Of a stretch of DNA of 64,000 nucleotides, positions 24,347 to 32,608 are shown piece by piece (the first letter of the stretch is position 1; every line of letters starts with the position of its first letter). The DNA comes from an uncultured Roseburia sp. Lineage in GTDB: Bacteria > Bacillota > Clostridia > Lachnospirales > Lachnospiraceae. A program made the translations under genes and the position numbers. The notes below the pieces were generated by a model. It was not told the origin of the DNA and searched no databases. It saw only the letters and a program-made list of their open reading frames with translations. Location of the stretch: assembly GCA_947383215.1 (NCBI GenBank), contig CANDCP010000004.1, positions 51,935 through 115,934 of the forward strand, written 5' to 3'.

Positions 24347-25438
24347 TTATAAACCGGCCTCTCTTGCTTTTCTGCTCCCCAAAAGAATATTGACATAATC
24401 CGCATATGCCAAAAACGCGGACGGAATCGGATAGCGCTCCCGCGTCTCCTGCGGCTCGACAAACAGAACCGGCCCCTCCTCCGACAACGCGGCCACCTTT
24501 ATCGCATATCCCTGCATCTGCCATTCCACATGGGAAAAAATATGTCTGGCGTCGTGAATTTTCTGAATATGAAGCGGCTGCAGCCCCATCTCTTCTACAA
24601 ATTTCAGCGCCTCTTTTTCACTAAAGTATCCCTCCGCGTTCGGAAACTCATACATCCCCGCCAAAAGTCCGCGGACGGATCTTTTCTGCAAAACAAACCG
24701 CTCCCCGTCCTGTATCACAAATACGGTTTTTCGCTCTATTTTTCTTGTCTTTGCGCGGGTCTTGACCGGAATCTTGTCAATCAGCCCTCTCTTTTTCGCC
24801 GCGCAAATACATTCCCACGGGCATTCGGCGCAGTGCGGCTCGCCGTTTGGCACGCAGACGACGGCGCCGAGCTCCATCAACGCCTGATTAAATGCTCCGG
24901 CCTGTCCTTTCGGCATAACTTCGCGCAGCGCCTGCTCTATCTCATTTTTTACCGACTGCTTTCCGATATCCGACTCGTCGGCGCTCACTCTTGTGATGAC
25001 GCGCAGTACATTACCGTCTACGGCCGGCTCGGCTATCCCGTATGCGATAGACGCGATCGCGCCCGCCGTATAACGCCCGATTCCCTTAAGCGCCAAAAGC
25101 TTTTCATAATCCGCCGGGAGCTCGCCTCCGTGCTCCTCCATCATCTGCCTCGCCGCAGCCTGCATATTGCGCGCGCGGTTGTAATACCCAAGCCCCTCCC
25201 AGAGCTTAAGCAGCGTCTCTTCCTCGCAATCCGCAAGGCGCCTTACATCCGGAAGCTTTTCAACAAACCGCTCAAAGTACGGCTTTACCGCCTCCACCCG
25301 CGTCTGCTGGAGCATAATCTCCGAGACCCATACCCGATACGGCGTCGGCTCCTCTCTCCAGGGGAGAACGCGCGCGTGATCCGAAAACCAGGCGAGCAGC
25401 GGTTTTACAAGCTGTCCAAAATCAAAATCTTTCTGCAT
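24347..25438 (-). CDS. mutY: Adenine DNA glycosylase MutY
   Basis: A 363-residue enzyme that removes adenine mispaired with 8-oxoguanine. Catalytic glutamate in VSEIMLQQTRVEAV, helix-hairpin-helix LKGIGRYTAGAIASIAYG, catalytic aspartate in PAVDGNVLRV. Four cysteines for the iron-sulphur cluster lie in VCVPNGEPHCAECPWECIC; the first spacing is seven residues rather than the six of E. coli. The C-terminal third (VFVIQDGERFVLQKR) is the NUDIX-like domain that reads 8-oxoguanine. The start has AGGAG nine bases upstream. Monogenic. Confidence 0.94.
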   Translation of the reverse strand: MQKDFDFGQLVKPLLAWFSDHARVLPWREEPTPYRVWVSEIMLQQTRVEAVKPYFERFVEKLPDVRRLADCEEETLLKLWEGLGYYNRARNMQAAARQMMEEHGGELPADYEKLLALKGIGRYTAGAIASIAYGIAEPAVDGNVLRVITRVSADESDIGKQSVKNEIEQALREVMPKGQAGAFNQALMELGAVVCVPNGEPHCAECPWECICAAKKRGLIDKIPVKTRAKTRKIERKTVFVIQDGERFVLQKRSVRGLLAGMYEFPNAEGYFSEKEALKFVEEMGLQPLHIQKIHDARHIFSHVEWQMQGYAIKVAALSEEGPVLFVEPQETRERYPIPSAFLAYADYVNILLGSRKAREAGL

Positions 25439-25534
25439 CTGAAACTACTCCTGCCATAAATTCTTATTCCTATATGCTATCACACCGCAGGTGGATTGTA
25501 AAACCCGTTTTTACCCTGACGCCATTCTTTTTTA

Positions 25535-25563
25535 TTGACAAAATCATACATAAGCGATAAATT
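25535..25563 (+). promoter_or_regulatory. Promoter of the crotonase gene
   Basis: Consensus TTGACA (25535-25540), 17 bases, TAAATT (25558-25563). Confidence 0.65.
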
Positions 25564-25619
25564 ATTAGTATGAATTTTCGTTAAGAATTTATCAAAAATA
25601 ATTAGGAGGGCTTTATCAA

Positions 25620-26414
25620 ATGAATAACTTAAAGTTAGAAGTGGAAAATGAAATTGCAGTTCTCTCCATCTCAAGACCTGCAGCCTTAAACGCTTTAAAT
25701 TCCGAAACATTGGACGAGCTTACGGAAGTTCTCGCCGAGATCGAAGGCAGAGACGACATTAAGGTCGTAATCTTAACCGGCGGACCTGATAAGAAGGGAA
25801 ATGAGTTCAAGTCATTTGTTGCCGGCGCAGATATCGCGGAAATGGTTAATTTCTCCGCTGCCGAGGCGAGAACCTTCGGCATGAAGGCTTCCGTGCCGTT
25901 TTTCAAGTTAATGAATATGAGACAGGTCACCATCGCCGCAGTCAACGGATTTGCCCTTGGCGGAGGATGCGAGATTTCTATGGCGTGCGATATCCGCATT
26001 GCAAGCGACAATGCGCTCTTCGGCCAGCCGGAATGCGGCCTTGGAATTATCCCGGGCTTCGGCGGAACCCAGAGGCTTGCCCGCCTCGTAGGTATGGGAC
26101 GCGCAAAAGAAATGATCTTTACCTGCGATAATATCGACGCAAACGAAGCGTACAGAATCGGCCTTGTAAACAAAGTAGTCGCAAAAGAAGAACTGATGCC
26201 GACCGCAAAGGCGATGGCCGCAAAGATTATCTCCAAGGGAAGCTATGCGGTTGCGATTGCAAAAGCGGCGATCAACAACGGTTACGATATGGATATCAAG
26301 AACGCCGTTGAGATGGAAGCCAACCTTTTCGGCGTAACCTGCTCCACAGACGATAAAAAAGAAGGGATGACGGCATTCTTAGAAAAAAGAGCCGCAACTT
26401 TAACGGATTTTTAA
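25620..26414 (+). CDS. crt: Enoyl-CoA hydratase / 3-hydroxybutyryl-CoA dehydratase (crotonase)
   Basis: A 264-residue crotonase-fold enzyme. The oxyanion-hole segment FVAGADIAEM is at about residues 64-73. The two catalytic glutamates of true enoyl-CoA hydratases are present, in LGGGCEISMACD and FGQPECGLGIIPGFGG. This argues for hydratase activity (crotonyl-CoA/3-hydroxybutyryl-CoA) as in butyrate synthesis. The usual partners (bcd, etfAB, hbd, thl) are absent here, so pathway assignment is inference. Ribosome site AGGAGGG; own promoter; a GC-rich hairpin follows before proC. Confidence 0.88.
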   Translation: MNNLKLEVENEIAVLSISRPAALNALNSETLDELTEVLAEIEGRDDIKVVILTGGPDKKGNEFKSFVAGADIAEMVNFSAAEARTFGMKASVPFFKLMNMRQVTIAAVNGFALGGGCEISMACDIRIASDNALFGQPECGLGIIPGFGGTQRLARLVGMGRAKEMIFTCDNIDANEAYRIGLVNKVVAKEELMPTAKAMAAKIISKGSYAVAIAKAAINNGYDMDIKNAVEMEANLFGVTCSTDDKKEGMTAFLEKRAATLTDF

Positions 26415-26434
26415 TTTCCAACAATGCAAAAGAG

Positions 26435-26475
26435 CTGCCGCGCGGACAAGTTTAAGGTTTGTGCGGCAGTTTATT
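26435..26475 (+). terminator. Hairpin between the crotonase gene and proC
   Basis: CTGCCGC (26435-26441) pairs with GCGGCAG (26463-26469), followed by TTTATTTG. Weak-tailed terminator or attenuator. Confidence 0.5.
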
Positions 26476-26514
26476 TGTAACTGGCCTGACATTTTTTTCC
26501 AATGGAGGATTGCT

Positions 26515-27324
26515 ATGTTAAAGAAGACGATTGGTTTTGTCGGCGGCGGAAATATGGCGGGAGCGATGATCGGCGGGATCCTCTCCTCCGGCCTTTTAGA
26601 AGCTTCGAATATTATCGCAAGCGCAAAAACCGGAAAGACGCTGACAAAATTAAAAGAAACGTTTGGCATCCGCGTAACTTTGTCTAACACAGAGGTTGCC
26701 GAAAACGCGGACATTATTTTTCTGGCTGTCAAACCTTATCTGTACGAATCGGTAATTAAAGAGATCCGCGGCGCCGTCACCGAGAAACAGATTATCGTTT
26801 CGATTGCGGCCGGCCAGAGTATCGAGCGCATTGAGAGCGCATTCGGAAAGCGCGTTAAGCTTGTGCGCACAATGCCGAACACCCCGGCTACGGTGATGGA
26901 GGCAATGTCGGCGCTCTCGCCGAACGACGATATTTCGGACGATGAATTGTCGGATATCCTTTCGATCTTTGAAAGCTTCGGCAAGGCGGAAATTATCCCG
27001 GAATCTCTTATGGACGCCGTAACCGGGGTCAGCGGCTCCTCCCCCGCCTATGTCTATCTGTTTATCGAGGCAATGGCGGACGCCGCGGTAAAGGACGGAA
27101 TGCCGCGCGCACAGGCATACAAATTTGCCGCGCAATCCGTGCTTGGAACCGCCAAAATGGTTTTAAAAACCGGCAGGCACCCGGGCGAATTAAAGGATGC
27201 GGTCTGTTCCCCCGGCGGAACGACAATTGAAGCGGTTACGCGTTTAGAAGCCGGCGGTTTTCGCAATACTATTATCACAGCGCAGAATGCATGTACTGCC
27301 AAATCAAAAGAAATGAGCAAATAA
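26515..27324 (+). CDS. proC: Pyrroline-5-carboxylate reductase
   Basis: A 269-residue NAD(P)H-dependent enzyme for the last step of proline synthesis. The Rossmann start KKTIGFVGGGNMAGAMIGG binds the cofactor. The ProC signature is ELKDAVCSPGGTTIEAV near the C-terminus, with VTGVSGSSPAYVY in the dimer region. Start at 26515 is set by GGAGG five bases upstream. Its stop is 17 bases from the alpha-amylase-family gene, so the two are likely cotranscribed despite unrelated roles. Confidence 0.94.
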   Translation: MLKKTIGFVGGGNMAGAMIGGILSSGLLEASNIIASAKTGKTLTKLKETFGIRVTLSNTEVAENADIIFLAVKPYLYESVIKEIRGAVTEKQIIVSIAAGQSIERIESAFGKRVKLVRTMPNTPATVMEAMSALSPNDDISDDELSDILSIFESFGKAEIIPESLMDAVTGVSGSSPAYVYLFIEAMADAAVKDGMPRAQAYKFAAQSVLGTAKMVLKTGRHPGELKDAVCSPGGTTIEAVTRLEAGGFRNTIITAQNACTAKSKEMSK

Positions 27325-27341
27325 AGAAAAGAGGACATATT

Positions 27342-28652
27342 ATGTGGGCTTACGAAAGTGTTTTTTATCAAATTTATCCGCTTGGATTTTGCGGCGCGCC
27401 TTTTGAAAATGACGGACAATTAGAGCATCGCATTTCAAAGGTAAACGACTGGATTCCCCATATCAAAGATCTTGGGGCAAACGCCATTTACTTTTCTCCT
27501 GTGTTTGAGTCAGATACGCACGGATACAATACAAGGGACTACAAAAAAATTGACGTGCGCCTGGGCACGAACGAAGATTTTATCGAAGTCTGTGAAAATC
27601 TCCACAAAGAAAAGATCCGCGTCGTGCTCGACGGTGTGTTTAACCATGTCGGCCGTGGATTCTGGGCGTTTCAGGACGTTTTGGAAAAACGGTGGGACTC
27701 TCCTTACAGAGATTGGTTCCACATTAATTTCGACGGGAATTCCGGCTACAATGACGGCCTCTGGTACGAAGGCTGGGAAGGCAATTACGACCTTGTGAAG
27801 CTAAATCTTCGAAACGAAGAAGTGATTCGCCATATCCTTGACTGTGTGGCGTACTGGATAGACACCTTCGACATCGACGGTCTCCGCCTGGATGTGGCTT
27901 ACTGCCTCGACCACGATTTTATCCGCCGCTTAAGAAGCTTTTGCGACAGTAAAAAGAAAGACTTTTTCCTGGTCGGAGAGACGCTCCACGGCGATTACAA
28001 CCAGATTATGAATGACAGTATGCTGCACTCTGTGACAAACTACGAATGCTATAAGGGGCTCCACTCCAGCTTTAACAGCATGAATATGTTTGAAATCAAC
28101 CACTCTCTTCTCCGTCAGTTTGGCCCTGAAAACTGGACGCTCTACAAAGGAAAACATCTTCTTTCTTTTGTAGACAATCATGACGTGACAAGAGTTGCGA
28201 GTATCCTCTCCAACGAAAAACACCTCCCGCTTATCTATGCGCTCTGCTTTGGCATGCCCGGCATCCCGTGCATATACTACGGAAGCGAATGGGGCGCCAA
28301 AGCAAAAAAAGAAGAGGGCGATCCCGCGTTGCGCGCCTGCTTCGATAAGCCGGTGGAAAATGATTTATCCGACTGGATTGCAAGGCTTGCGGCAGCGAAA
28401 AAGGACAGCGCGGCATTAAACTACGGCGCGTTCTCTTCGGTCGTACTGACAAACAAACAGTGTATCTTCGAGAGAAAAACAGACGCCGAACGCGTCCTCG
28501 TCGCCATCAACGCGGATTCCGAAAGCTATACGGCCCACTTTAACGCGGGCTGCGGTACCGCAATCGACCTGATCACGGGCGAAAAACACGACTTTGGCGG
28601 AGGAAGCGAGCTTGCGCCTTACAGCGCATATTTCTGGAAAATGGAGAAATAA
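27342..28652 (+). CDS. GH13 alpha-amylase-family glycosidase
   Basis: A 436-residue cytoplasmic enzyme (no signal peptide) of the alpha-amylase clan. The four conserved regions are present: VVLDGVFNHVG (I), GLRLDVAYCLD with the nucleophile Asp (II), FLVGETLHGD with the acid/base Glu (III), and LSFVDNHDVTR with the stabilising Asp (IV). A C-terminal beta domain follows. Small size and the compact start WAYESVFYQIYPLGFCG resemble intracellular maltodextrin glucosidases or cyclomaltodextrinase-like enzymes lacking the N-terminal domain. It probably acts on maltodextrins, which fits glgP in this window. Start at 27342 has GAGGA upstream. Confidence 0.88.
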   Translation: MWAYESVFYQIYPLGFCGAPFENDGQLEHRISKVNDWIPHIKDLGANAIYFSPVFESDTHGYNTRDYKKIDVRLGTNEDFIEVCENLHKEKIRVVLDGVFNHVGRGFWAFQDVLEKRWDSPYRDWFHINFDGNSGYNDGLWYEGWEGNYDLVKLNLRNEEVIRHILDCVAYWIDTFDIDGLRLDVAYCLDHDFIRRLRSFCDSKKKDFFLVGETLHGDYNQIMNDSMLHSVTNYECYKGLHSSFNSMNMFEINHSLLRQFGPENWTLYKGKHLLSFVDNHDVTRVASILSNEKHLPLIYALCFGMPGIPCIYYGSEWGAKAKKEEGDPALRACFDKPVENDLSDWIARLAAAKKDSAALNYGAFSSVVLTNKQCIFERKTDAERVLVAINADSESYTAHFNAGCGTAIDLITGEKHDFGGGSELAPYSAYFWKMEK

Positions 28653-28666
28653 GAGCGATAACGACT

Positions 28667-28717
28667 AATCCCCCGAAATAATGCATAAACTGTACAAATG
28701 CATTATTTCGGGGGATT
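28667..28717 (+). repeat. Perfect 20-bp inverted repeat enclosing the tspO ribosome site
   Basis: Left arm 28667-28686 and right arm 28698-28717 are exact reverse complements over 20 bases, with an 11-base loop (AAACTGTACAA). The right arm contains GGGGGA (28709-28714), the only Shine-Dalgarno for the ATG at 28720. No U tract follows, so it is a poor intrinsic terminator. It could block tspO translation or protect the amylase mRNA 3' end. Confidence 0.8.
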
Positions 28718-28719
28718 CT

Positions 28720-29217
28720 ATGTCCGTACATACCTTTCAAAACGATAAAAAAATAAACCTTCCCTCTCTCGCGCGCAATCTGGCTTTTCCTCTTTTTTGC
28801 GGACTTTTTGCCGGATTTCTGTCACGATCACATTTCTGTGCCTATGAGACCCTGCAAAAACCGCCGTTCGCGGCGCCCGCCGCCGTATTTCCGATTATAT
28901 GGACCCTGCTTTATCTGATAATGGGGATCAGTTCCTACCTGCTTTTTCAGGCGGATCGTCCGTATATTGCGGACGCGTTCGGCATCTATCTCATGCAGAT
29001 GTTTTTTAACTTCATCTGGCCCCTAGTATTTTTTAACCTCGGAAATCATCTGCTCGCCTTCATTTTGCTCGCGGCGCTCTGGTTTGCAATCCTTCAGATG
29101 ATCAATGAATTCTATGCCGTCTCGCGCGCCGCGGCCCTGCTTCAGCTCCCTTATCTGCTCTTCGTCACATATGCGGGATACTTAAACCTCGGCGTCGTGC
29201 TTTTGAATAAAAGGTAA
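28720..29217 (+). CDS. tspO: TspO/MBR-family membrane protein
   Basis: A 165-residue protein with five hydrophobic helices, the length and topology of the TspO/peripheral benzodiazepine receptor family. Typical segments: YETLQKPPFAAPAAVFPIIW (start of helix 2), LLYLIMGISSYL, and MQMFFNFIWPLVFFNLGN with the tryptophan/proline pair. Family members bind porphyrins and other tetrapyrroles and are often stress regulators. Start at 28720 is set by GGGGGA six bases upstream, which lies inside a 20-bp stem. Its 3' end converges on mecA with five bases between the stops. Confidence 0.88.
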   Translation: MSVHTFQNDKKINLPSLARNLAFPLFCGLFAGFLSRSHFCAYETLQKPPFAAPAAVFPIIWTLLYLIMGISSYLLFQADRPYIADAFGIYLMQMFFNFIWPLVFFNLGNHLLAFILLAALWFAILQMINEFYAVSRAAALLQLPYLLFVTYAGYLNLGVVLLNKR

Positions 29218-29222
29218 GCGCG

Positions 29223-29942
29223 CTATATCTGCTGCATAAGCTGAACGGCATTCTCTGTGATGCGCTCGCCGTGCTCTCTGATATAAGCCTCCAGCGGGCC
29301 GCTGCAAAAAATACCGGACGCAAATTCCAAAGCCGCGCTCAGCAGACGGCAGAGCTGCCTCTCATCCATCTCTCCCTTTTCAATCAGCAAAAAAAACGCC
29401 TGCTCGCTTTCCAGCTTATACAAACAGTTTTCAACCGGAATCTCAAGCGTTATTGCCGTACAATAATCCGCGACAATATCCAGGGAGTCGAAACATAACT
29501 GGTATTTGCCGTCCCTTCCCGAAAGGGCGTTCGACGAAGGCTCCTCCTTCTCTTCCGAAGCTGCGCCCGCCGTCTCTCTGGCCGCGCGAAAGACATCCAT
29601 CGCGTGATCGCCGCTGCCGCCGCTCTCCTCCTTCATGCTTTTCGAAAAATTCTCCACCGCCGACTTCAGATTTTCCAGCATGCCAAGAATCCCGGCGTCC
29701 GGCTTCTCTGAAAACGTCAGGGCTAACACATGGTCCGGGAGAACCGAAACCTGTATCGAAATATTACCGCCTTTTACTTTATATCCGACTTCCTCCTCCG
29801 CCTGCGAAATCACCCTTCGCAAAAACGCCTCCGTCTTACTGTCATTCTGCAAAAAATCCTCCACCGCAAGACCGTTTTCCATAAGCTCCTGCTCGCTCAC
29901 AAGGCACCTGACCGTATCAACGTCAATTCTCTTAAACTTCAA
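29223..29942 (-). CDS. mecA: Adaptor protein MecA
   Basis: A 239-residue adaptor that delivers substrates to ClpC. It starts KFKRIDVDTVRCLVSEQEL, the conserved MecA N-terminal substrate-binding domain, and includes DFLQNDSKTEAFLRRVISQA. After a variable polar linker rich in E/G/S (about residues 95-135), the C-terminal ClpC-binding domain follows (YQLCFDSLDIVADYC, YCTAITLEIPVENCLYKLE). Start: no ATG fits; TTG at 29942 has GGTGGAG five bases upstream and gives the family N-terminus. A longer frame from another TTG adds 13 odd residues. Own promoter. Confidence 0.9.
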   Translation of the reverse strand: MKFKRIDVDTVRCLVSEQELMENGLAVEDFLQNDSKTEAFLRRVISQAEEEVGYKVKGGNISIQVSVLPDHVLALTFSEKPDAGILGMLENLKSAVENFSKSMKEESGGSGDHAMDVFRAARETAGAASEEKEEPSSNALSGRDGKYQLCFDSLDIVADYCTAITLEIPVENCLYKLESEQAFFLLIEKGEMDERQLCRLLSAALEFASGIFCSGPLEAYIREHGERITENAVQLMQQI

Positions 29943-30020
29943 CGCAACTCCACCTACGCTTTCTCCTGCAATATCGTCCAAAGCGCCCCCTCAGACGCGC
30001 TCGGTCTCCTGTTTTCTCAT

Positions 30021-30049
30021 ACTATACAATAAAATCAAATTTTTTTCAA
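30021..30049 (-). promoter_or_regulatory. Promoter of mecA
   Basis: Minus-strand TTGAAA (30044-30049), 17 bases, TATAGT (30021-30026), about 80 bases before the TTG start. Confidence 0.6.
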
Positions 30050-30098
30050 TATTAAGACCCAGTGGATATCTGGAAAAGAAGCCACAAATATACCAGCC

Positions 30099-30118
30099 GC
30101 CGCGCTTAAACGCGCGGC
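30099..30118 (-). terminator. GC-rich hairpin after znuB
   Basis: Perfect stem GCCGCGC (30099-30105) with GCGCGGC (30112-30118), loop TTAAAC. It lies eight bases after the znuB stop; the downstream DNA is only moderately U-rich in the minus direction. Confidence 0.5.
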
Positions 30119-30126
30119 CGAAACGT

Positions 30127-30939
30127 TTACCCGATCTTCTTCCCGTAAAAATATGTACAGAAATAGATGACCGAAGCCAAAATTACGATCATAGGCCCCG
30201 TCGCTACATTTGTAAAATACGAAATAATAAGCCCAAGCATCCCGCAAAACAGAGAAAATACAATCGAAAAAAAGTGATATTCCCGCATATTTACGGCAAT
30301 ATTGCGGCTGCTGGCCGCCGGAAGGATTAAAAGCGCATTGATAATCAAAATTCCTACCCATTTGATTGACAGCATGACAATCAACGCGAGGAAGACCGCA
30401 AACAGGTTTTCAATAAGATTAACGTTAATTCCCCTGCTCTTGGCCAGCGTTCTGTTCAGGCTGACGGCGTTCAATTTATTAAAGGCAAAAAACCAGAAAC
30501 CAAGCGTCGCGGCAAAGATCAAAATGAGATAGAAAATTTCTCTGCCCGTGATACTTAAAATGTCGCCCACCAGAAGGCCGGAATACTTACTGAAATTCCC
30601 GCCCTTTGAGAGTATCGCAAGACCCACCGCAATGCTGCACGAGGAAAACACCGATATAATCGTATCCGTGGAAGCCGCGCTCTTTTTGCTGATTTTATTT
30701 AATAACAGCGCGAATACCACTGCAAATAATACCATAGACAGCGACGTATCCGAGATGCCGAGCACAACCCCGACCGCGATTCCGGTCAGCGCGCAGTGTC
30801 CGAGCGCGTCAGAGAAAAACGCCATCTTGTTGTTGACAATCATCGTTCCAAGAAGCGCAAACAGAGGCGTAATAATCAGGATTGCAAAAAACGCGTTTCT
30901 CATAAATCCGTACTCCCACCATACGGTAAACATTTCCAT
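30127..30939 (-). CDS. znuB: Metal ABC transporter permease (ZnuB-like)
   Basis: A 270-residue ABC-3 family permease with about eight helices. Conserved DALGHCALTGIAVG early and the coupling segment LAKSRGINVNLIENLFA are typical of ZnuB/MntB. It imports Zn2+ or Mn2+ with the preceding ATPase and binding protein. Its start overlaps the znuC stop by one base (TAATG), with GGAGG upstream inside znuC. Last gene of the run lon-ysxC-znuA-znuC-znuB. Confidence 0.88.
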   Translation of the reverse strand: MEMFTVWWEYGFMRNAFFAILIITPLFALLGTMIVNNKMAFFSDALGHCALTGIAVGVVLGISDTSLSMVLFAVVFALLLNKISKKSAASTDTIISVFSSCSIAVGLAILSKGGNFSKYSGLLVGDILSITGREIFYLILIFAATLGFWFFAFNKLNAVSLNRTLAKSRGINVNLIENLFAVFLALIVMLSIKWVGILIINALLILPAASSRNIAVNMREYHFFSIVFSLFCGMLGLIISYFTNVATGPMIVILASVIYFCTYFYGKKIG

Positions 30940-31685
30940 TATATCTGCACCTCCGTTTCCGCAAACGTCTTTTGAAACGCTTCGCCGGAATAAACTTCCC
31001 CCGGGCTCCCCTGCGCCAGGATCCTCTCGTCCAGCAAGACTACGTGATCCGCATACTTTTTCACGTACCCCAAATCGTGCGATATCAGAATAATCGCCAG
31101 ATCAAAATGTTCCTTAAGATACTCGATCCGTTTATAAAATAATTCCATCCCATTCTGGTCAATTCCCGAAACAGGTTCATCGAGAAGCAAAAGATTCGGT
31201 TCATCCATCACCGCCATGGACAGCAGCACCCTCTGCAGCTCGCCCCCGGAGAGATTGCACACCTGCTTGTCGATTAACGCTTCGGCCTCAAATACCCGCA
31301 GGCTCTCCTTAATTTCCCCGTAAAGCCTCCTGCTCTTTCGAAAAAACACCGGATAATTTGACTGGTAGCTGGCGATCATATCATATACGCTCACCGGCGT
31401 ATGCTTTTCAATGTTTAAATTTTGAGGCACATAGCCGATTCGAAGCTTCTGCACATGTCCGTTTTCCCTGTCCTTAAATTCAATTTTTCCCGTATGGCGA
31501 ACGTCATTGAGCATCGCCTTGATCAGCGTCGACTTTCCCGCCCCGTTCTTCCCGATAATCGCCGTCAGTGTCCCGCAGTGAATATGAAGATTAATATCTT
31601 TAAGAATAACCTGGCCGCCGATTTCTACGCCCAGATCTTTTACTTTAATACAGTGAAGCCCGCACGGTTTTATTATTTTTCTCAT
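30939..31685 (-). CDS. znuC: Metal ABC transporter ATPase (ZnuC-like)
   Basis: A 248-residue ATPase. Walker A GKNGAGKST is near residue 44, the signature is LSGGELQRVLLSMAV, Walker B is LLLLDEPVSGID, and the H-loop is LISHDLGYV. The LGYV after the H-loop and the short C-terminus with a gene pair of metal-type permease and binding protein mark it as ZnuC/MntA-like. Its start overlaps the znuA stop as ATGA. Confidence 0.9.
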   Translation of the reverse strand: MRKIIKPCGLHCIKVKDLGVEIGGQVILKDINLHIHCGTLTAIIGKNGAGKSTLIKAMLNDVRHTGKIEFKDRENGHVQKLRIGYVPQNLNIEKHTPVSVYDMIASYQSNYPVFFRKSRRLYGEIKESLRVFEAEALIDKQVCNLSGGELQRVLLSMAVMDEPNLLLLDEPVSGIDQNGMELFYKRIEYLKEHFDLAIILISHDLGYVKKYADHVVLLDERILAQGSPGEVYSGEAFQKTFAETEVQI

Positions 31686-32608
31686 TGGACAAACGCCTCC
31701 CGAAGCAGACGGATATTTTCACGCATTCCGTCCAAATAGCTGTTTTTCTCATAATCCCCACGGACAAGCGTATCCAGATAAATCACCCGGACATCCGTCT
31801 CTCTAAGAAGCATATCCCCCATCTCTTTTCCGTAAATTTCTTCGGCAAGAACGAATTTTACGCCGTTCTCCCCGATCGCCGCAAGGACATCCGCAACCTC
31901 CCCGGCGCTTACCTGGCGCTCCTCGTCAAGGTTTAACGTGTACGCCACCTGAAGTCCCATATCCTGCGCCACGTACGCATACGCCTCATGAAGTGAGACG
32001 ACCGCGCCACCGCCCGCGTTCTCCTTTAGCGCTTCCATCTCTTTTTGAAGCGGCAGCAGTCTTTGGCGGTAAGCCTTGGCATTCTCGTTATAAAGCTTTG
32101 CGCGCGCCGTATCCGCCGCCGCAAGCCCTCCCGCGACCGTATCGACAAGCTGCATATAGCGGGAAACGCTCATCCACGCGTGCGCGTTCCCTTCCTCCTC
32201 GTGCGAATGCTCCCCCTCTTCGGACCCGCTCTCAAGCAATTCTATGTCCCCGCAGGCGCTTATAATCTGAAGCTTCGGATATTCGGCGGCGACGTCCGCC
32301 AAAAACGACTCGATTCCCCCGCCGTTTACAATAAAAACATCCGCGTCCGACAACAGCTTCATGTCCGCGGGCGTAAGTTGGTAATCGTGAAGGCATCCGG
32401 TCTTGGGCTCGCTTAAGTTCTCAAGGCTCACCTGCGCGGCGTCGCCGACGATATTTTCCGCAATGACATACATCGGGAAAAAGGAAGTTACAATCTTAAA
32501 CGCGCGTTTGCCGCCCTTCTCCTGCCCTGTATAAAGCGCCGTCAATCCTAAGCTGAGCAGCAATATTACGGAAAGCATCGCAGCGACAAATCCATATTTA
32601 CGCCTCAT
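31682..32608 (-). CDS. znuA: Zinc/metal ABC transporter substrate-binding protein (ZnuA-like)
   Basis: A 308-residue secreted binding protein of the cluster 9 family. The N-terminal helix (about residues 7-27) lacks a lipobox cysteine, so it is probably membrane-anchored by an uncleaved or signal-I type leader. Metal ligands: histidine in TGCLHDYQLTP, histidine in NAHAWMSVSRY after a His/Glu-rich loop (GEHSHEEEG), histidine in VSLHEAYAY, and a C-terminal acidic ligand. The histidine-rich loop favours zinc. Start at 32608 (ATG) follows GAGG and overlaps the ysxC 3' end by 11 bases. Confidence 0.87.
   Translation of the reverse strand: MRRKYGFVAAMLSVILLLSLGLTALYTGQEKGGKRAFKIVTSFFPMYVIAENIVGDAAQVSLENLSEPKTGCLHDYQLTPADMKLLSDADVFIVNGGGIESFLADVAAEYPKLQIISACGDIELLESGSEEGEHSHEEEGNAHAWMSVSRYMQLVDTVAGGLAAADTARAKLYNENAKAYRQRLLPLQKEMEALKENAGGGAVVSLHEAYAYVAQDMGLQVAYTLNLDEERQVSAGEVADVLAAIGENGVKFVLAEEIYGKEMGDMLLRETDVRVIYLDTLVRGDYEKNSYLDGMRENIRLLREAFVQ

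Noticed and set aside
24347-25438. Seven-residue first spacing of the MutY iron-sulphur cysteines as a defect
   Set aside because: All four cysteines are present, and a CVPNG-type spacing is, to my knowledge, usual in clostridial MutY.
28681-28719. Earlier ATG (28681) as the tspO start
   Set aside because: It lies in the left arm of the inverted repeat with no Shine-Dalgarno; the ATG at 28720 has GGGGGA upstream and begins near the conserved part.
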